From: Prosapia bicincta
Lineage: Eukaryota > Arthropoda > Insecta > Hemiptera > Cercopidae
Direction: 5' to 3'
Assembly: GCA_036971475.1 (NCBI GenBank)
Contig: JBAIZL010000005.1
Location: 58,234,931 to 58,298,930 of the forward strand
Length of the DNA: 64,000 nt
How positions within the stretch are numbered: the stretch's first letter is position 1; every line of letters starts with the position of its first letter. The translations under genes were made by a program, and so were the position numbers. The notes beneath the pieces were generated by a model. The model did no database searches, was not told the DNA's origin, and worked only from the letters and a program-made list of their open reading frames with translations. Below, piece by piece: positions 1 through 13,756 of this stretch.

Positions 1-1846
1 AAACGGGAGAAATGTTACAACATTAGTGTATAACATTAGGTCATAAAAAAGGAGTACAGCTGCAACATTAGTGCCAAAAAAAGATGTAGTCCCACAAGAT
101 AATGACCTACATAGGTAATGACTTACTAGATTAAGTAAAACAAATGAGAAAAAGGATACAAAGTTAGTGAATAACATTAGGTCATACAAAAAGGAGTACA
201 GCTACAACATTAGTGCCAACCATAAAGATGTAGTCCCACAAGATAATGACCTATATAGGTAATGACTTACTAGATTAAGTAAAACAAACGGTAGAAATGT
301 TACAACATTAGTGTATAACGTTAGGTCATAAAAAATTAGTACAGCTACAACAATAGTGCCATTCATAAAGATGTAGTCCCACAAGATAATGACTTATATA
401 GGTAACGACTAATTAGATTAAGTAAAACAAACGGTAGAAATGTTACAACATTAGTGTATAACATTAGGTCATAAAAAAGGAGTACAGCTACAACAATAGT
501 GCCATCCATAAAGATGTAGTCCCACAAGATAAAGACCTATATAGGTAACGACTAACTAGATTAAGTAAAACAAACGGGAGAAATTTTACAACATTAGTGT
601 ATAACATTAGGTCATAAAAAAGGAGTACAGCTACAACAATAGTGCCATCCATAAAGATGTAGTCCCGCAACATAATGACCTACATAGGTAACGACTCACT
701 AGATTAAGTAAAACAAACGGGAGAAAGCTTACAACATTAGTGTATAAAATTAGGTCATAGAAAAAGGAATACAGCTACAACATTAGTGCCATCCATAAAG
801 ATGTAGTCCCACAAGATAATGACCTATATAGGTAACGACTAACTAGATTAAGCAAAACAAACGGTAGAAATGTTACAACATTAGTGTATAACATTAGGTC
901 ATAAAAAAGGAGTACAGCTACAACAATAGTGCCATCCATAAAGATGTAGTCCCGCAACATAATGACCTACATAGGTAACGACTCACTAGATAAAGTAAAA
1001 CAAACGGTAGAAATGTTACAACATTAGTGTATAACATTAGGTCATAAAAAAGGAGTACAGCTACAACAATAGTGCCATCCATAAAGATGTAGTCCCACAA
1101 GATAATGACTTATATAGGTAACGACTAACTAGATTAAGTAAAACAAACGGTAGAAATGTTACAACATTAGTGTATAACATTAGGTCATAAAAAAGGAGTA
1201 CAGCTACAACATTAGTGCCATCCATAAAGATGTAGTCCCACAAGATAATGACCTATATAGGTAACGACTAACTAGATTAAGTAAAACAAACGGGAGAAAT
1301 GTTACAACATTAGTGTATAACATTAGGTCATAAAAAAGGAGTACAGCTACAACATTAGTGCCATCCATAAAGATGTAGTCAAACAAGATAATGACCTACA
1401 TAGGTAACGACTAACTAGATTAAGCAAAACAAACGGTAGGAATGTTACAACATTAGTGTATAACATTAGGTCATAAAAAAAGAGTACAGCTACAACAATA
1501 GTGCCATCCATAAAGATGTAGTCCCACAAGATAATGACCTATATAGGTAACGACTAACTAGATTAAGTAAAACAAACGGGAGAAATGTTACAACATTAGT
1601 GTATAACATTAGGTCATAAAAAAGGAGTACAGCTACAACAATAGTGCCATCCATAAAGATGTAGTCCCACAAGATAATGACCTATATAGGTAACGTCTAA
1701 CTAGATTAAGTAAAACAAACGGGAGAAATGTTACAACATTAGTGTATAACATTAGGTCATAAAAAAGGAGTACAGCTACAACAATAGTGCCATCCATAAA
1801 GATGTAGTCCCACAAGATAATGACCTATATAGGTAACGACTAACTA

Positions 1847-4716
1847 GATTAAGTAAAACAAACGGTAGAAATGTTACAACATTAGTGTATAACATTAGGT
1901 CATAAAAAAGGAGTACAGCTACAACAATAGTGCCATCCATAAAGATGTAGTCCCACAAGATAATGACCTATATAAATAACGACTAACTAGATTGAGTAAA
2001 ACAAACGGGAGAAATGTTACAACATTAGTGTATAACATTAGGTCATAAAAAAGGAGTACAGCTACAACAATAGTGCCATCCATAAAGATGTAGTCCCGCA
2101 ACATAATGACCTACATAGGTAACGACTAACTAGATTAAGTAAAACAAACGGTAGAAATGTTACAACATTAGTGTATAACATTAGGTCATAAAAAATAGTA
2201 CAGCTGCAACATTAGTGCCAAAAAAAGATGTAGTCCCACAAGATAATGACCTACATAGGTAATGACTTACTAGATTAAGTAAAACAAATGAGAAAAAGGA
2301 TACAAAGTTAGTGAATAACATTAGGTCATACAAAAAGGAGTACAGCTACAACATTAGTGCCAACCATAAAGATGTAGTCCCACAAGATAATGACCTACAT
2401 AGGTAATGACTTACTAGATTAAGTAAAACCAATGAGAAAAAGGATACGAAATTAGAGAATAACATTAGGTCATACAAAAAGGAGTACAGCTACAACATTA
2501 GTGCCAACCATAAAGATGTAGTCCCACAAGATAATGACCTATATAGGTAATGACTTACTAGATTAAGTAAATCAAACGGTAGAAATGTTACAACATTAGT
2601 GTATAATATTAGGTCATACAAAAAGGAGTACAGCTACAACATTAGTACCAACCATAAAGATGTAGCCCCGCAAGCTAATGACTTATATAGGTAACGACTC
2701 ACTAGATTAAGTAAAACAAATGGGAGTAATAATACAAAATTAGTGTATAACATTAGGTCATACAAAAAGGAGTACAGCTACAACATTAGTGCCAACCATA
2801 AAGATGTAGTCCCGCAACATAATGACCTAAATAGGTAACGACTCACTAGATTAAGTAAAACAAACGGGAGAAATGTTACAACATTAGTGTATATCATTAG
2901 GTCATACAAAAAGGAGTACAGCTACAACAATAGTGCAATCCATAAAGATGTAGTCCCGCAACATAATGACCTAAATAGGTAACGACTCACTAGATTAAGT
3001 AAAACAAACGGGAGAAATGTTACAACATTAGTGTATAACATTAGGTCATACACAAAGGAGTACAACTACAACAATAGTGCCGTCCATAAAGATGTAGTCC
3101 CGCAAGATAATGACCTAAATAGGTAACGACTCACTAGATTAAGTAAAACAAATGGGAGTAATAATACAAAATTAGTGTATAACATTAGGTCATACAAAAA
3201 GGAGTACAGCTACAACATTAGTGCCAACCATAAAGATGTAGTCCCACAAGATAATGACCTAAATAGGTAACGACTCACTAGATTAAGTAAAACAAACGGT
3301 AGAATTGTTACAACATTAGTGTATAACATTAGGTCATACAAAAAGGAGTACAGCTACAACATTAGTGCCAACCATAAAGATGTAGTCCCGCAACATAATG
3401 ACCTAAATAAGTAACGACTCACTAGATTAAGTAAAACAAACGGTAGAAATGTTACAACATTAGTGTATAACATTAGAACATACAAAAAGGAGTACAGCTA
3501 CAACAATAGTGCAATCCATAAAAATGTAGTCCCGCAACATAATGACCTAAATAGGTAACGACTCACTAGATTAAGTAAAACAAACGGTAGAAATGTTACA
3601 ACATTAGTGTATAACATTAGGTCATACAAAAAGGAGTACAGCTACAACATTAGTGCCAACCATAAAGATGTAGTCCCGCAACATAATGACGTAAATAGGT
3701 AACGACTCACTAGATTAAGTAAAACAAACGGGAGAAATGTTACAACATTAGTGTATAACATTAGGTCATACACAAAGGAGTACAACTACAACAATAGTGA
3801 TGTCCATAAAGATGTAGTCCCGCAACATAATGACCTACATAGGTAACGACTCACTAGATTAGGTGAAACAAACGGTAGAAATGTTACAACATTAGTGTAT
3901 AACATTTGGTCTTAAAAAAGGAATACAGCTACAACATTAGTGCCATCCATAAAGATGTAGTCGCGCAATATAATGACCTACAAAGGAAACGACTCACTAG
4001 ATTAAGTAAAACAAACTGTAGAAATGTTACAACATTAGTGTATAACATTAGGTCTTAAAAAAGGAATACAGCTACAACAATAGTGCCATCCATAAAGATG
4101 TAGTCCCACAAGATAATGTCCTATATAGGTAACGACTAACTAGATTAAGTAAAACAAACGGGAGAAATGTTACAACATTAGTGTATAACATTAGGTCATA
4201 AAAAAGGAATACAGCTACAACAATAGTGCCATCCATAAAGATGTAGTCCCGCAACATAATGACCTACATAGGTAACGACTCACAAGATTAAGTAAAACAA
4301 ACGGGAGGAAGGTTACAACATTAGTGTATAAAATTAGGTCATACAAAAAGGAATACAGCTACAACATTAGTGCCAACCATAAAGATGTAGTCCCACAACA
4401 TAATGACCTATATAGGTAACGACTCACTAGATTAAGTAAAACAAACGGGAGAAAGCTTACAACATTAGTGTATAACATTAGGTCATACAAAAAGGAATAC
4501 AGCTACAACATTAGTGCCATCCATAAAGATGTAGTCCCACAAGATAATGTCCTATATAGGTAACGACTAACTAGATTAAGTAAAACAAACGGGAGAAATG
4601 TTACAACATTAGTGTATAACATTAGGTCATAAAAAAGGAATACAGCTACAACAATAGTGCCATCCATAAAGATGTAGTCCCGCAACATAATGACCTACAT
4701 AGGTAACGACTCACAA
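1847..4716. repeat. 2870-bp tandem duplication inside array A, left copy
   Basis: Sequence from about 1847 recurs at +2870 (starting about 4717), giving a head-to-tail duplication of 20 monomers. The left boundary is where taactagatt (1841) differs from tcacaagatt (4711). The copies are almost identical, including rare variants such as the 142-bp-type units with aatgagaaaaagg; one difference seen is tagtcccgca at 2951 versus tagtcccgta at 5821. The last stretch, about 4550-4716, repeats the unit three positions earlier (offset 431), which indicates unequal exchange or conversion at the joint. Confidence 0.9.
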
Positions 4717-7419
4717 GATTAAGTAAAACAAACGGTAGAAATGTTACAACATTAGTGTATAACATTAGGTCATAAAAAAGGAGTACAGCTACAACAATAG
4801 TGCCATCCATAAAGATGTAGTCCCACAAGATAATGACCTATATAAATAACGACTAACTAGATTGAGTAAAACAAACGGGAGAAATGTTACAACATTAGTG
4901 TATAACATTAGGTCATAAAAAAGGAGTACAGCTACAACAATAGTGCCATCCATAAAGATGTAGTCCCGCAACATAATGACCTACATAGGTAACGACTAAC
5001 TAGATTAAGTAAAACAAACGGTAGAAATGTTACAACATTAGTGTATAACATTAGGTCATAAAAAATAGTACAGCTGCAACATTAGTGCCAAAAAAAGATG
5101 TAGTCCCACAAGATAATGACCTACATAGGTAATGACTTACTAGATTAAGTAAAACAAATGAGAAAAAGGATACAAAGTTAGTGAATAACATTAGGTCATA
5201 CAAAAAGGAGTACAGCTACAACATTAGTGCCAACCATAAAGATGTAGTCCCACAAGATAATGACCTACATAGGTAATGACTTACTAGATTAAGTAAAACC
5301 AATGAGAAAAAGGATACGAAATTAGAGAATAACATTAGGTCATACAAAAAGGAGTACAGCTACAACATTAGTGCCAACCATAAAGATGTAGTCCCACAAG
5401 ATAATGACCTATATAGGTAATGACTTACTAGATTAAGTAAATCAAACGGTAGAAATGTTACAACATTAGTGTATAATATTAGGTCATACAAAAAGGAGTA
5501 CAGCTACAACATTAGTACCAACCATAAAGATGTAGCCCCGCAAGCTAATGACTTATATAGGTAACGACTCACTAGATTAAGTAAAACAAATGGGAGTAAT
5601 AATACAAAATTAGTGTATAACATTAGGTCATACAAAAAGGAGTACAGCTACAACATTAGTGCCAACCATAAAGATGTAGTCCCGCAACATAATGACCTAA
5701 ATAGGTAACGACTCACTAGATTAAGTAAAACAAACGGGAGAAATGTTACAACATTAGTGTATATCATTAGGTCATACAAAAAGGAGTACAGCTACAACAA
5801 TAGTGCAATCCATAAAGATGTAGTCCCGTAACATAATGACCTAAATAGGTAACGACTCACTAGATTAAGTAAAACAAACGGGAGAAATGTTACAACATTA
5901 GTGTATAACATTAGGTCATACACAAAGGAGTACAACTACAACAATAGTGCCGTCCATAAAGATGTAGTCCCGCAAGATAATGACCTAAATAGGTAACGAC
6001 TCACTAGATTAAGTAAAACAAATGGGAGTAATAATACAAAATTAGTGTATAACATTAGGTCATACAAAAAGGAGTACAGCTACAACATTAGTGCCAACCA
6101 TAAAGATGTAGTCCCACAAGATAATGACCTAAATAGGTAACGACTCACTAGATTAAGTAAAACAAACGGTAGAATTGTTACAACATTAGTGTATAACATT
6201 AGGTCATACAAAAAGGAGTACAGCTACAACATTAGTGCCAACCATAAAGATGTAGTCCCGCAACATAATGACCTAAATAAGTAACGACTCACTAGATTAA
6301 GTAAAACAAACGGTAGAAATGTTACAACATTAGTGTATAACATTAGAACATACAAAAAGGAGTACAGCTACAACAATAGTGCAATCCATAAAAATGTAGT
6401 CCCGCAACATAATGACCTAAATAGGTAACGACTCACTAGATTAAGTAAAACAAACGGTAGAAATGTTACAACATTAGTGTATAACATTAGGTCATACAAA
6501 AAGGAGTACAGCTACAACATTAGTGCCAACCATAAAGATGTAGTCCCGCAACATAATGACGTAAATAGGTAACGACTCACTAGATTAAGTAAAACAAACG
6601 GGAGAAATGTTACAACATTAGTGTATAACATTAGGTCATACACAAAGGAGTACAACTACAACAATAGTGATGTCCATAAAGATGTAGTCCCGCAACATAA
6701 TGACCTACATAGGTAACGACTCACTAGATTAGGTGAAACAAACGGTAGAAATGTTACAACATTAGTGTATAACATTTGGTCTTAAAAAAGGAATACAGCT
6801 ACAACATTAGTGCCATCCATAAAGATGTAGTCGCGCAATATAATGACCTACAAAGGAAACGACTCACTAGATTAAGTAAAACAAACTGTAGAAATGTTAC
6901 AACATTAGTGTATAACATTAGGTCTTAAAAAAGGAATACAGCTACAACAATAGTGCCATCCATAAAGATGTAGTCCCACAAGATAATGTCCTATATAGGT
7001 AACGACTAACTAGATTAAGTAAAACAAACGGGAGAAATGTTACAACATTAGTGTATAACATTAGGTCATAAAAAAGGAATACAGCTACAACAATAGTGCC
7101 ATCCATAAAGATGTAGTCCCGCAACATAATGACCTACATAGGTAACGACTCACAAGATTAAGTAAAACAAACGGGAGGAAGGTTACAACATTAGTGTATA
7201 AAATTAGGTCATACAAAAAGGAATACAGCTACAACATTAGTGCCAACCATAAAGATGTAGTCCCACAACATAATGACCTATATAGGTAACGACTCACTAG
7301 ATTAAGTAAAACAAACGGGAGAAAGCTTACAACATTAGTGTATAACATTAGGTCATACAAAAAGGAATACAGCTACAACATTAGTGCCATCCATAAAGAT
7401 GTAGTCCCACAAGATAATG
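4717..7419. repeat. 2870-bp tandem duplication inside array A, right copy
   Basis: Right copy of the 20-monomer duplication. Correspondence with the left copy ends around 7419/7420, where aagataatga replaces aagataatgt. Super-repeat copy 2 has only one counterpart of this pair, about 15316-18018. The duplication therefore either postdates the 13-kb duplication or has been lost from copy 2. Confidence 0.88.
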
Positions 7420-10400
7420 ACCTATATAGGTAACGACTAACAAGATTAAGCAAAACAAACGGTAGAAATGTTACAACATTAGTGTATAACATTAGGTCAT
7501 AAAAAAGGAGTACAGCTACAACAATAGTGCCATCCATAAAGATGTAGTCCCGCAACATAATGACCTACATAGGTTACGACTCACTAGATTTAGTAAAACA
7601 AACGGTAGAAATGTTACAACATTAGTGTATAACGTTAGGTCATAAAAAAGGAGTACAGCTACAACAATAGTGCCATTCATAAAGATGTAGTCCCACAAGA
7701 TAATGACTTATATAGGTAACGACTAACTAGATTAAGTAAAACAAACGGGAGAAATGTTACAACATTAGTGTATAACATTAGGTCATAAAAAAGGAGTACA
7801 GCTACAACAATAGTGCCATTCATAAAGATGTAGTCCCACAAGATAATGACTTATATAGGTAACGACTAACTAGATTAAGTAAAACAAACGGTAGAAATGT
7901 TACAACATTAGTGTATAACATTAGGTCATAAAAAAGGAGTACAGCTATAACAATAGTGCCATCCATAAAGATGTAGTCCCACAAGATAATGACCTATATA
8001 GGTAACGTCTAACTAGATTAAGTAAAACAAACGGGAGAAATGTTACAACATTAGTGTATAACATTAGGTCATAAAAAAGGAGTACCGCTACAATAATAGT
8101 GCCATCCATAAAGATGTAGTCCCGCAACATAATGACCTACATAGGTAACGACTCACTAGATTAAGTAAAACAAACGGTAGAAATGTTACAACATTAGTGT
8201 ATAACATTAGGTCATAAAAAAGGAGTACAGCTACAACAATAGTGCCATCCATAAGGATGTAGTCCCACAAGAAAATGACCTACATAGGTAACGACTAACT
8301 AGATTAAGTAAAACAAACGGTAGAAATGTTACAACATTAGTGTATAACATTAGGTCATAAAAAAGGAGTACAGCTACAACAATAGTGCCATCCATAACGA
8401 TGTAGTCCCACAAGATAATGACCTATATAGGTAACGACTAACTAGATTAAGTAAAACAAACGGGAGAAATGCTACAACATTAGTGTATAACATTAGGTCA
8501 TAAAAAAGGAGTACAGCTGCAACATTAGTGCCAAAAAAAGATGTAGTCCCACAAGATAATGACCTACATAGGTAATGACTTACTAGATTAAGTAAAACCA
8601 ATGAGAAAAAGGATACAAAGTTAGTGAATAACATTAGGTCATACAAAAAGGAGTACCGCTACAACATTAGTGCCAACCATAAAGATGTAGTCCCACAAGA
8701 TAATGACCTACATAGGTAATGACTTACTAGATTAAGTAAAACCAATGAGAAAAAGGATACGAAATTAGTGAATAACATTAGGTCTTACAAAAAGGAGTAC
8801 AGCTACAACATTAGTGCCAACCATAAAGATGTAGTCCCACAAGATAATGACCTATATAGGTAATGACTTACTAGATTAAGTAAATCAAACGGTAGAAATG
8901 TTACAACATTAGTGTATAATATTAGGTCATACAAAAAGGAGTACAGCTACAACATTAGTACCAACCATAAAGATGTAGCCCCGCAAGCTAATGACTTATA
9001 TAGGTAACGACGCACTAGATTAAGTAAAACAAACGGGAGAAAGCTTACAACATTAGGGTATAAAATTAGGTCATACAAAAAGGAATACAGCTACAACATT
9101 AGTGCCAACCATAAAGATGTAGTCCCACAAGATAATGACCTATATAGGTAACGACTCACTAGATTAAGTAAAACAAACGGGAGAAAGCTTACAACATTAG
9201 TGTATAACATTAGGTCATAAAAAAGGAGTACAACTACAACAATAGTGCCATCCATAAAGATGTAGTCCCGCAACATAATGACCTACATAGGTAACGACTC
9301 ACTAGATTAAGTAAGACAAACGGGAGAAATGTTACAACATTAGTGTATAACATTAGGTCATAAAAAAGGAGTACAGCTACAACAATAGTGCCATCCATAA
9401 AGATGTAGTCCCACAAGATAATGACTTATATAGGTAACGACTAACTAGATTAAGTAAAACAAACGGTAGAAATGTTACAACATTAGTGTATAACATTAGG
9501 TCATAAAAAAGGAGTACAGCTACAACATTAGTGCCATCCATAACGATGTAGTCTCACAAGATAATGACCTATATAGGTAACGACTAACTAGATTAAGTAA
9601 AACAAACGGGAGAAATGGTACAACATTAGTGTATAACATTAGGTCATAAAAAAGGAGTACAGCTACAACATTAGTGCCATCCATAAAGATGTAGTCCCAC
9701 AAGATAATGACCTATATAGGTAACGTCTAACTAGATTAAGTAAAACAAACGGGAGAAATTTTACAACATTAGTGTATAACATTAGGTCATAAAAAAGGAG
9801 TACAGCTACAACAATAGTGCCATCCATAAAGATGTAGTCCCACAAGATAAAGACCTATATAGGTAACGACTAACTAGATTAAGTAAAACAAACGGTAGAA
9901 ATGTTACAACATTAGTGTATAACATTAGGTCATAAAAAAGGAGTACAGCTACAACAATAGTGCCATCCATAAAGATGTAGTCCCACAAGATAATGACCTA
10001 TATAAATAACGACTAACTAGATTGAGTAAAACAAACGGGAGAAATGTTACAACATTAGTGTATAACATTAGGTCATAAAAAAGGAATACAGCTACAACAA
10101 TAGTGCCATCCATAAAGATGTAGTCCCACAAGATAATGACTTATATAGGTAACGACTAACTAGATTAAGTAAAACAAACGGTAGAAATGTTACAACATTA
10201 GTGTATAACATTAGGTCATAAAAAAGGAGTACAGCTACAACATTAGTGCCATCCATAACGATGTAGTCCCACAAGATAATGACCTATATAGGTAACGACT
10301 CACTAGATTAAGTAAAACAAACGGGAGAAAGCTTACAACATTAGTGTATAAAATTAGGTCATACAAAAAGGAATACAGCTACAACATTAGTGTCAACCAT

Positions 10401-13400
10401 AAAGATGTAGTCCCACAAGATAATGACCTATATAGGTAACGACTCACTAGATTAAGTAAAACAAACGGTAGAAATAATACAACATTAGTGTATAACATTA
10501 GGTCATAAAAAAGGAGTACAGCTACAACAATAGTGCCATCCATAAAGATGTAGTCCCGCAACATAATGACCTACATAGGTAACGACTCACTAGATAAAGT
10601 AAAACAAACGGTAGAAATGTTACAACATTAGTGTATAACATTAGGTCATAAAAAAGGAGTACAGCTACAACAATAGTGCCATCCATAAAGATGTAGTCCC
10701 ACAAGATAATGACTTATATAGGTAACGCCTAACTAGATTAAGTAAAACAAACGGTAGAAACGTTACAACATTAGTGTATAATATTAGGTCATAAAAAAGG
10801 AGTACAGCTACAACATTAGTGCCATCCATAAAGATGTAGTCCCACAAGATAATGACCTATATAGGTAACGACCAACTAGATTAAGTAAAACAAACGGGAG
10901 AAATGTTACAACATTAGTGTATAACATTAGGTCATAAAAAAGGAGTACAGCTACAACATTAGTGCCATCCATAAAGATGTAGTCCCACAAGATAATGACC
11001 TACATAGGTAACGACTAACTAGATTAAGAAAAACAAACGGTAGAAATGTTACAACATTAGTGTATAACATTAGGTCATAAAAAAGGAGTACAGCTACAAC
11101 AATAGTGCCATCCATAAAGATGTAGTCCCACAAGATAATGACCTATATAGGTAACGACTAACTAGATTAAGTAAAACAAACGGGAGAAATGTTACAACAT
11201 TAGTGTATAACATTAGGTCATAAAAAAGGAGTACAGCTACAACAATAGTGCCATCCATAAAGATGTAGTCCCACAAGATAATGACCTATATAGGTAACGT
11301 CTAACTAGATTAAGTAAAACAAACGGGAGAAATGTTACAACATTAGTGTATAACATTAGGTCATAAAAAAGGAGTACAGCTACAACAATAGTGCCATCCA
11401 TAAAGATGTAGTCCCACAAGATAATGACCTATATAGGTAATGACTAACTAGATTAAGTAAAACAAACGGTAGAAATGTTACAACATTAGTGTATAACATT
11501 AGGTCATAAAAAAGGAGTACAGCTACAACAATAGTGCCATCCATAAAGATGTAGTCCCACAAGATAATGACCTATATAAATAACGACTAACTAGATTGAG
11601 TAAAACAAACGGGAGAAATGTTACAACATTAGTGTATAACATTAGGTCATAAAAAAGGAGTACAGTTACAACAATAGTGCCATCCATAAAGATGTAGTCC
11701 CGCAACATAATGACCTACATAGGTAACGACTAACTAGATTAGGTAAAACAAACGGTAGAAATGTTACAACATTAGTGTATAACATTAGGTCATAGAAAAC
11801 GAGTACAGCTACAACAATAGTGCCATCCATAACGATGTAGTCCCACAAGATAATGACCTATATAGGTAACGACTAACTAGATTAAGTAAAACAAACGGGA
11901 GAAATGTTACAACATTAGTGAATAACATTAGGTCATAAAAAATAGTACAACTGCAACATTAGTGCCAAAAAAAGATGTAGTCCACAAGATAATGACCTAC
12001 ATAGGTAATGACTTACTAGATTAAGTAAAACAAATGAGAAAAAGGATACAAAGTTAGTGAATAACATTAGGTCATACAAAAAGGAGTACAGCTACAACAT
12101 TAGTGCCAACCATAAAGATGTAGCCCCACAAGATAATGACCTACATAGGTAATGACTTACTAGATTAAGTAAAACCAATGAGAAAAAGGATACGAAATTA
12201 GAGAATAACATTAGGTCATACAAAAAGGAGTACAGCTACAACATTAGTGCCAACCATAAAGATGTAGTCCCACAAGATAATGACCTATATAGGTAATGAC
12301 TTACTAGATTAAGTAAATCAAACGGTAGAAATGTTACAACATTAGTGTATAATATTAGGTCATACAAAAAGGAGTACAGCTACAACATTAGTACCAACCA
12401 TAAAGATGTAGCCCCGCAAGGTAATGAATTATATAGGTAACGACTCACTAGATTAAGTAAAACAAATGGGAGTAATAATACAAAATTAGTGTATAACATT
12501 AGGTCATACAAAAAGGAGTACAGCTACAACATTAGTGCCAACCATAAAGATGTAGTCCCGCAACATAATGACCTAAATAGGTAACGACTCACTAGATTAA
12601 GTAAAACAAACGGGAGAAATGTTACAACATTAGTGTATATCATTAGGTCATACAAAAAGGAGTACAGCTACAACAATAGTGCAATCCATAAAGATGTAGT
12701 CCCGCAACATAATGACCTAAATAGGTAACGACTCACTAGATTAAGTAAAACAAACGGGAGAAATGTTACAACATTAGTGTATAACATTAGGTCATACAAA
12801 AAGGAGTACAACTATAACAATAGTGCCGTCCATAAAGATGTAGTACCGCAACATAATGACCTACATAGGTAACGATTCACTAGATTAAGTAAAACAAACG
12901 GGAGAAATGTTTCAACATTAGTGTATAATATTAGGTCATACAAAAAGGAGTACAGCTACAACAATAGTGCCATCCATAAAGATGTAGTCCCGCAACATAA
13001 TGACGTAAATAGGTAACGACTCACTAGATTAAGTAAAACAAACGGGAGAAATGTTACAACATTAGTGTATAACATTAGGTCATACACAAAGGAGTACAAC
13101 TACAACAATAGTGCCGTCCATAAAGATGTAGTCCCGCAACATAATGACCTACATAGGTAACGACTCACTAGATTAGGTGAAACAAACGGTAGAAATGTTA
13201 CAACATTAGTGTATAACATTTGGTCTTAAAAAAGGAACACAGCTACAACATTAGTGCCATCCATAAAGATGTAGTCCCGCAATATAATGACCTACAAAGG
13301 AAACGACTCACTAGATTAAGTAAAACAAACTGTAGAAATGTTACAACATTAGTGTATAACATTAGGTCTTAAAAAAGGACTACAGCTACAACAATAGTGC

Positions 13401-13756
13401 CATCCATAAAGATGTAGTCCCACAAGATAATGACCTATATAGGTAACGACTAACTCTATTAAGTAAAACAAACGGTAGAAATGTTACAACATTAGTGTAT
13501 AACATTAGGTCATACAAAAAGGAGTACAACTATAACAATAGTGCCGTCCATAAAGATGTAGTACCGCAACATAATGACCTACATAGGTAACGATTCACTA
13601 GATTAAGTAAAACAAACGGTAGAAATGTTACAACATTAGTGTATAACATTAGGTCATGAAAAAGGAGTACAGCTACAACAATAGTGCCATCCATAACGAT
13701 GTAGTCCCACAAGATAATGACCTATATAGGTAACGACTAACTAGATTAAGTAAAAC

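Larger units (their letters stand above)
1..13756. repeat. Super-repeat copy 1 of family A (about 13 kb)
   Basis: Window position 1 corresponds exactly to position 13757, and units then correspond in order. The offset is 13756 at 202, 13469 from 775 to about 4500, 10599 from about 6942 to 8646, and 13031 from about 7516 to 13696. The steps in offset are whole numbers of units, so they reflect gains and losses of unit blocks. This copy carries two extra units around 480-770 and the extra 2870-bp tandem copy. Its left end is probably cut by the window edge. Confidence 0.9.
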
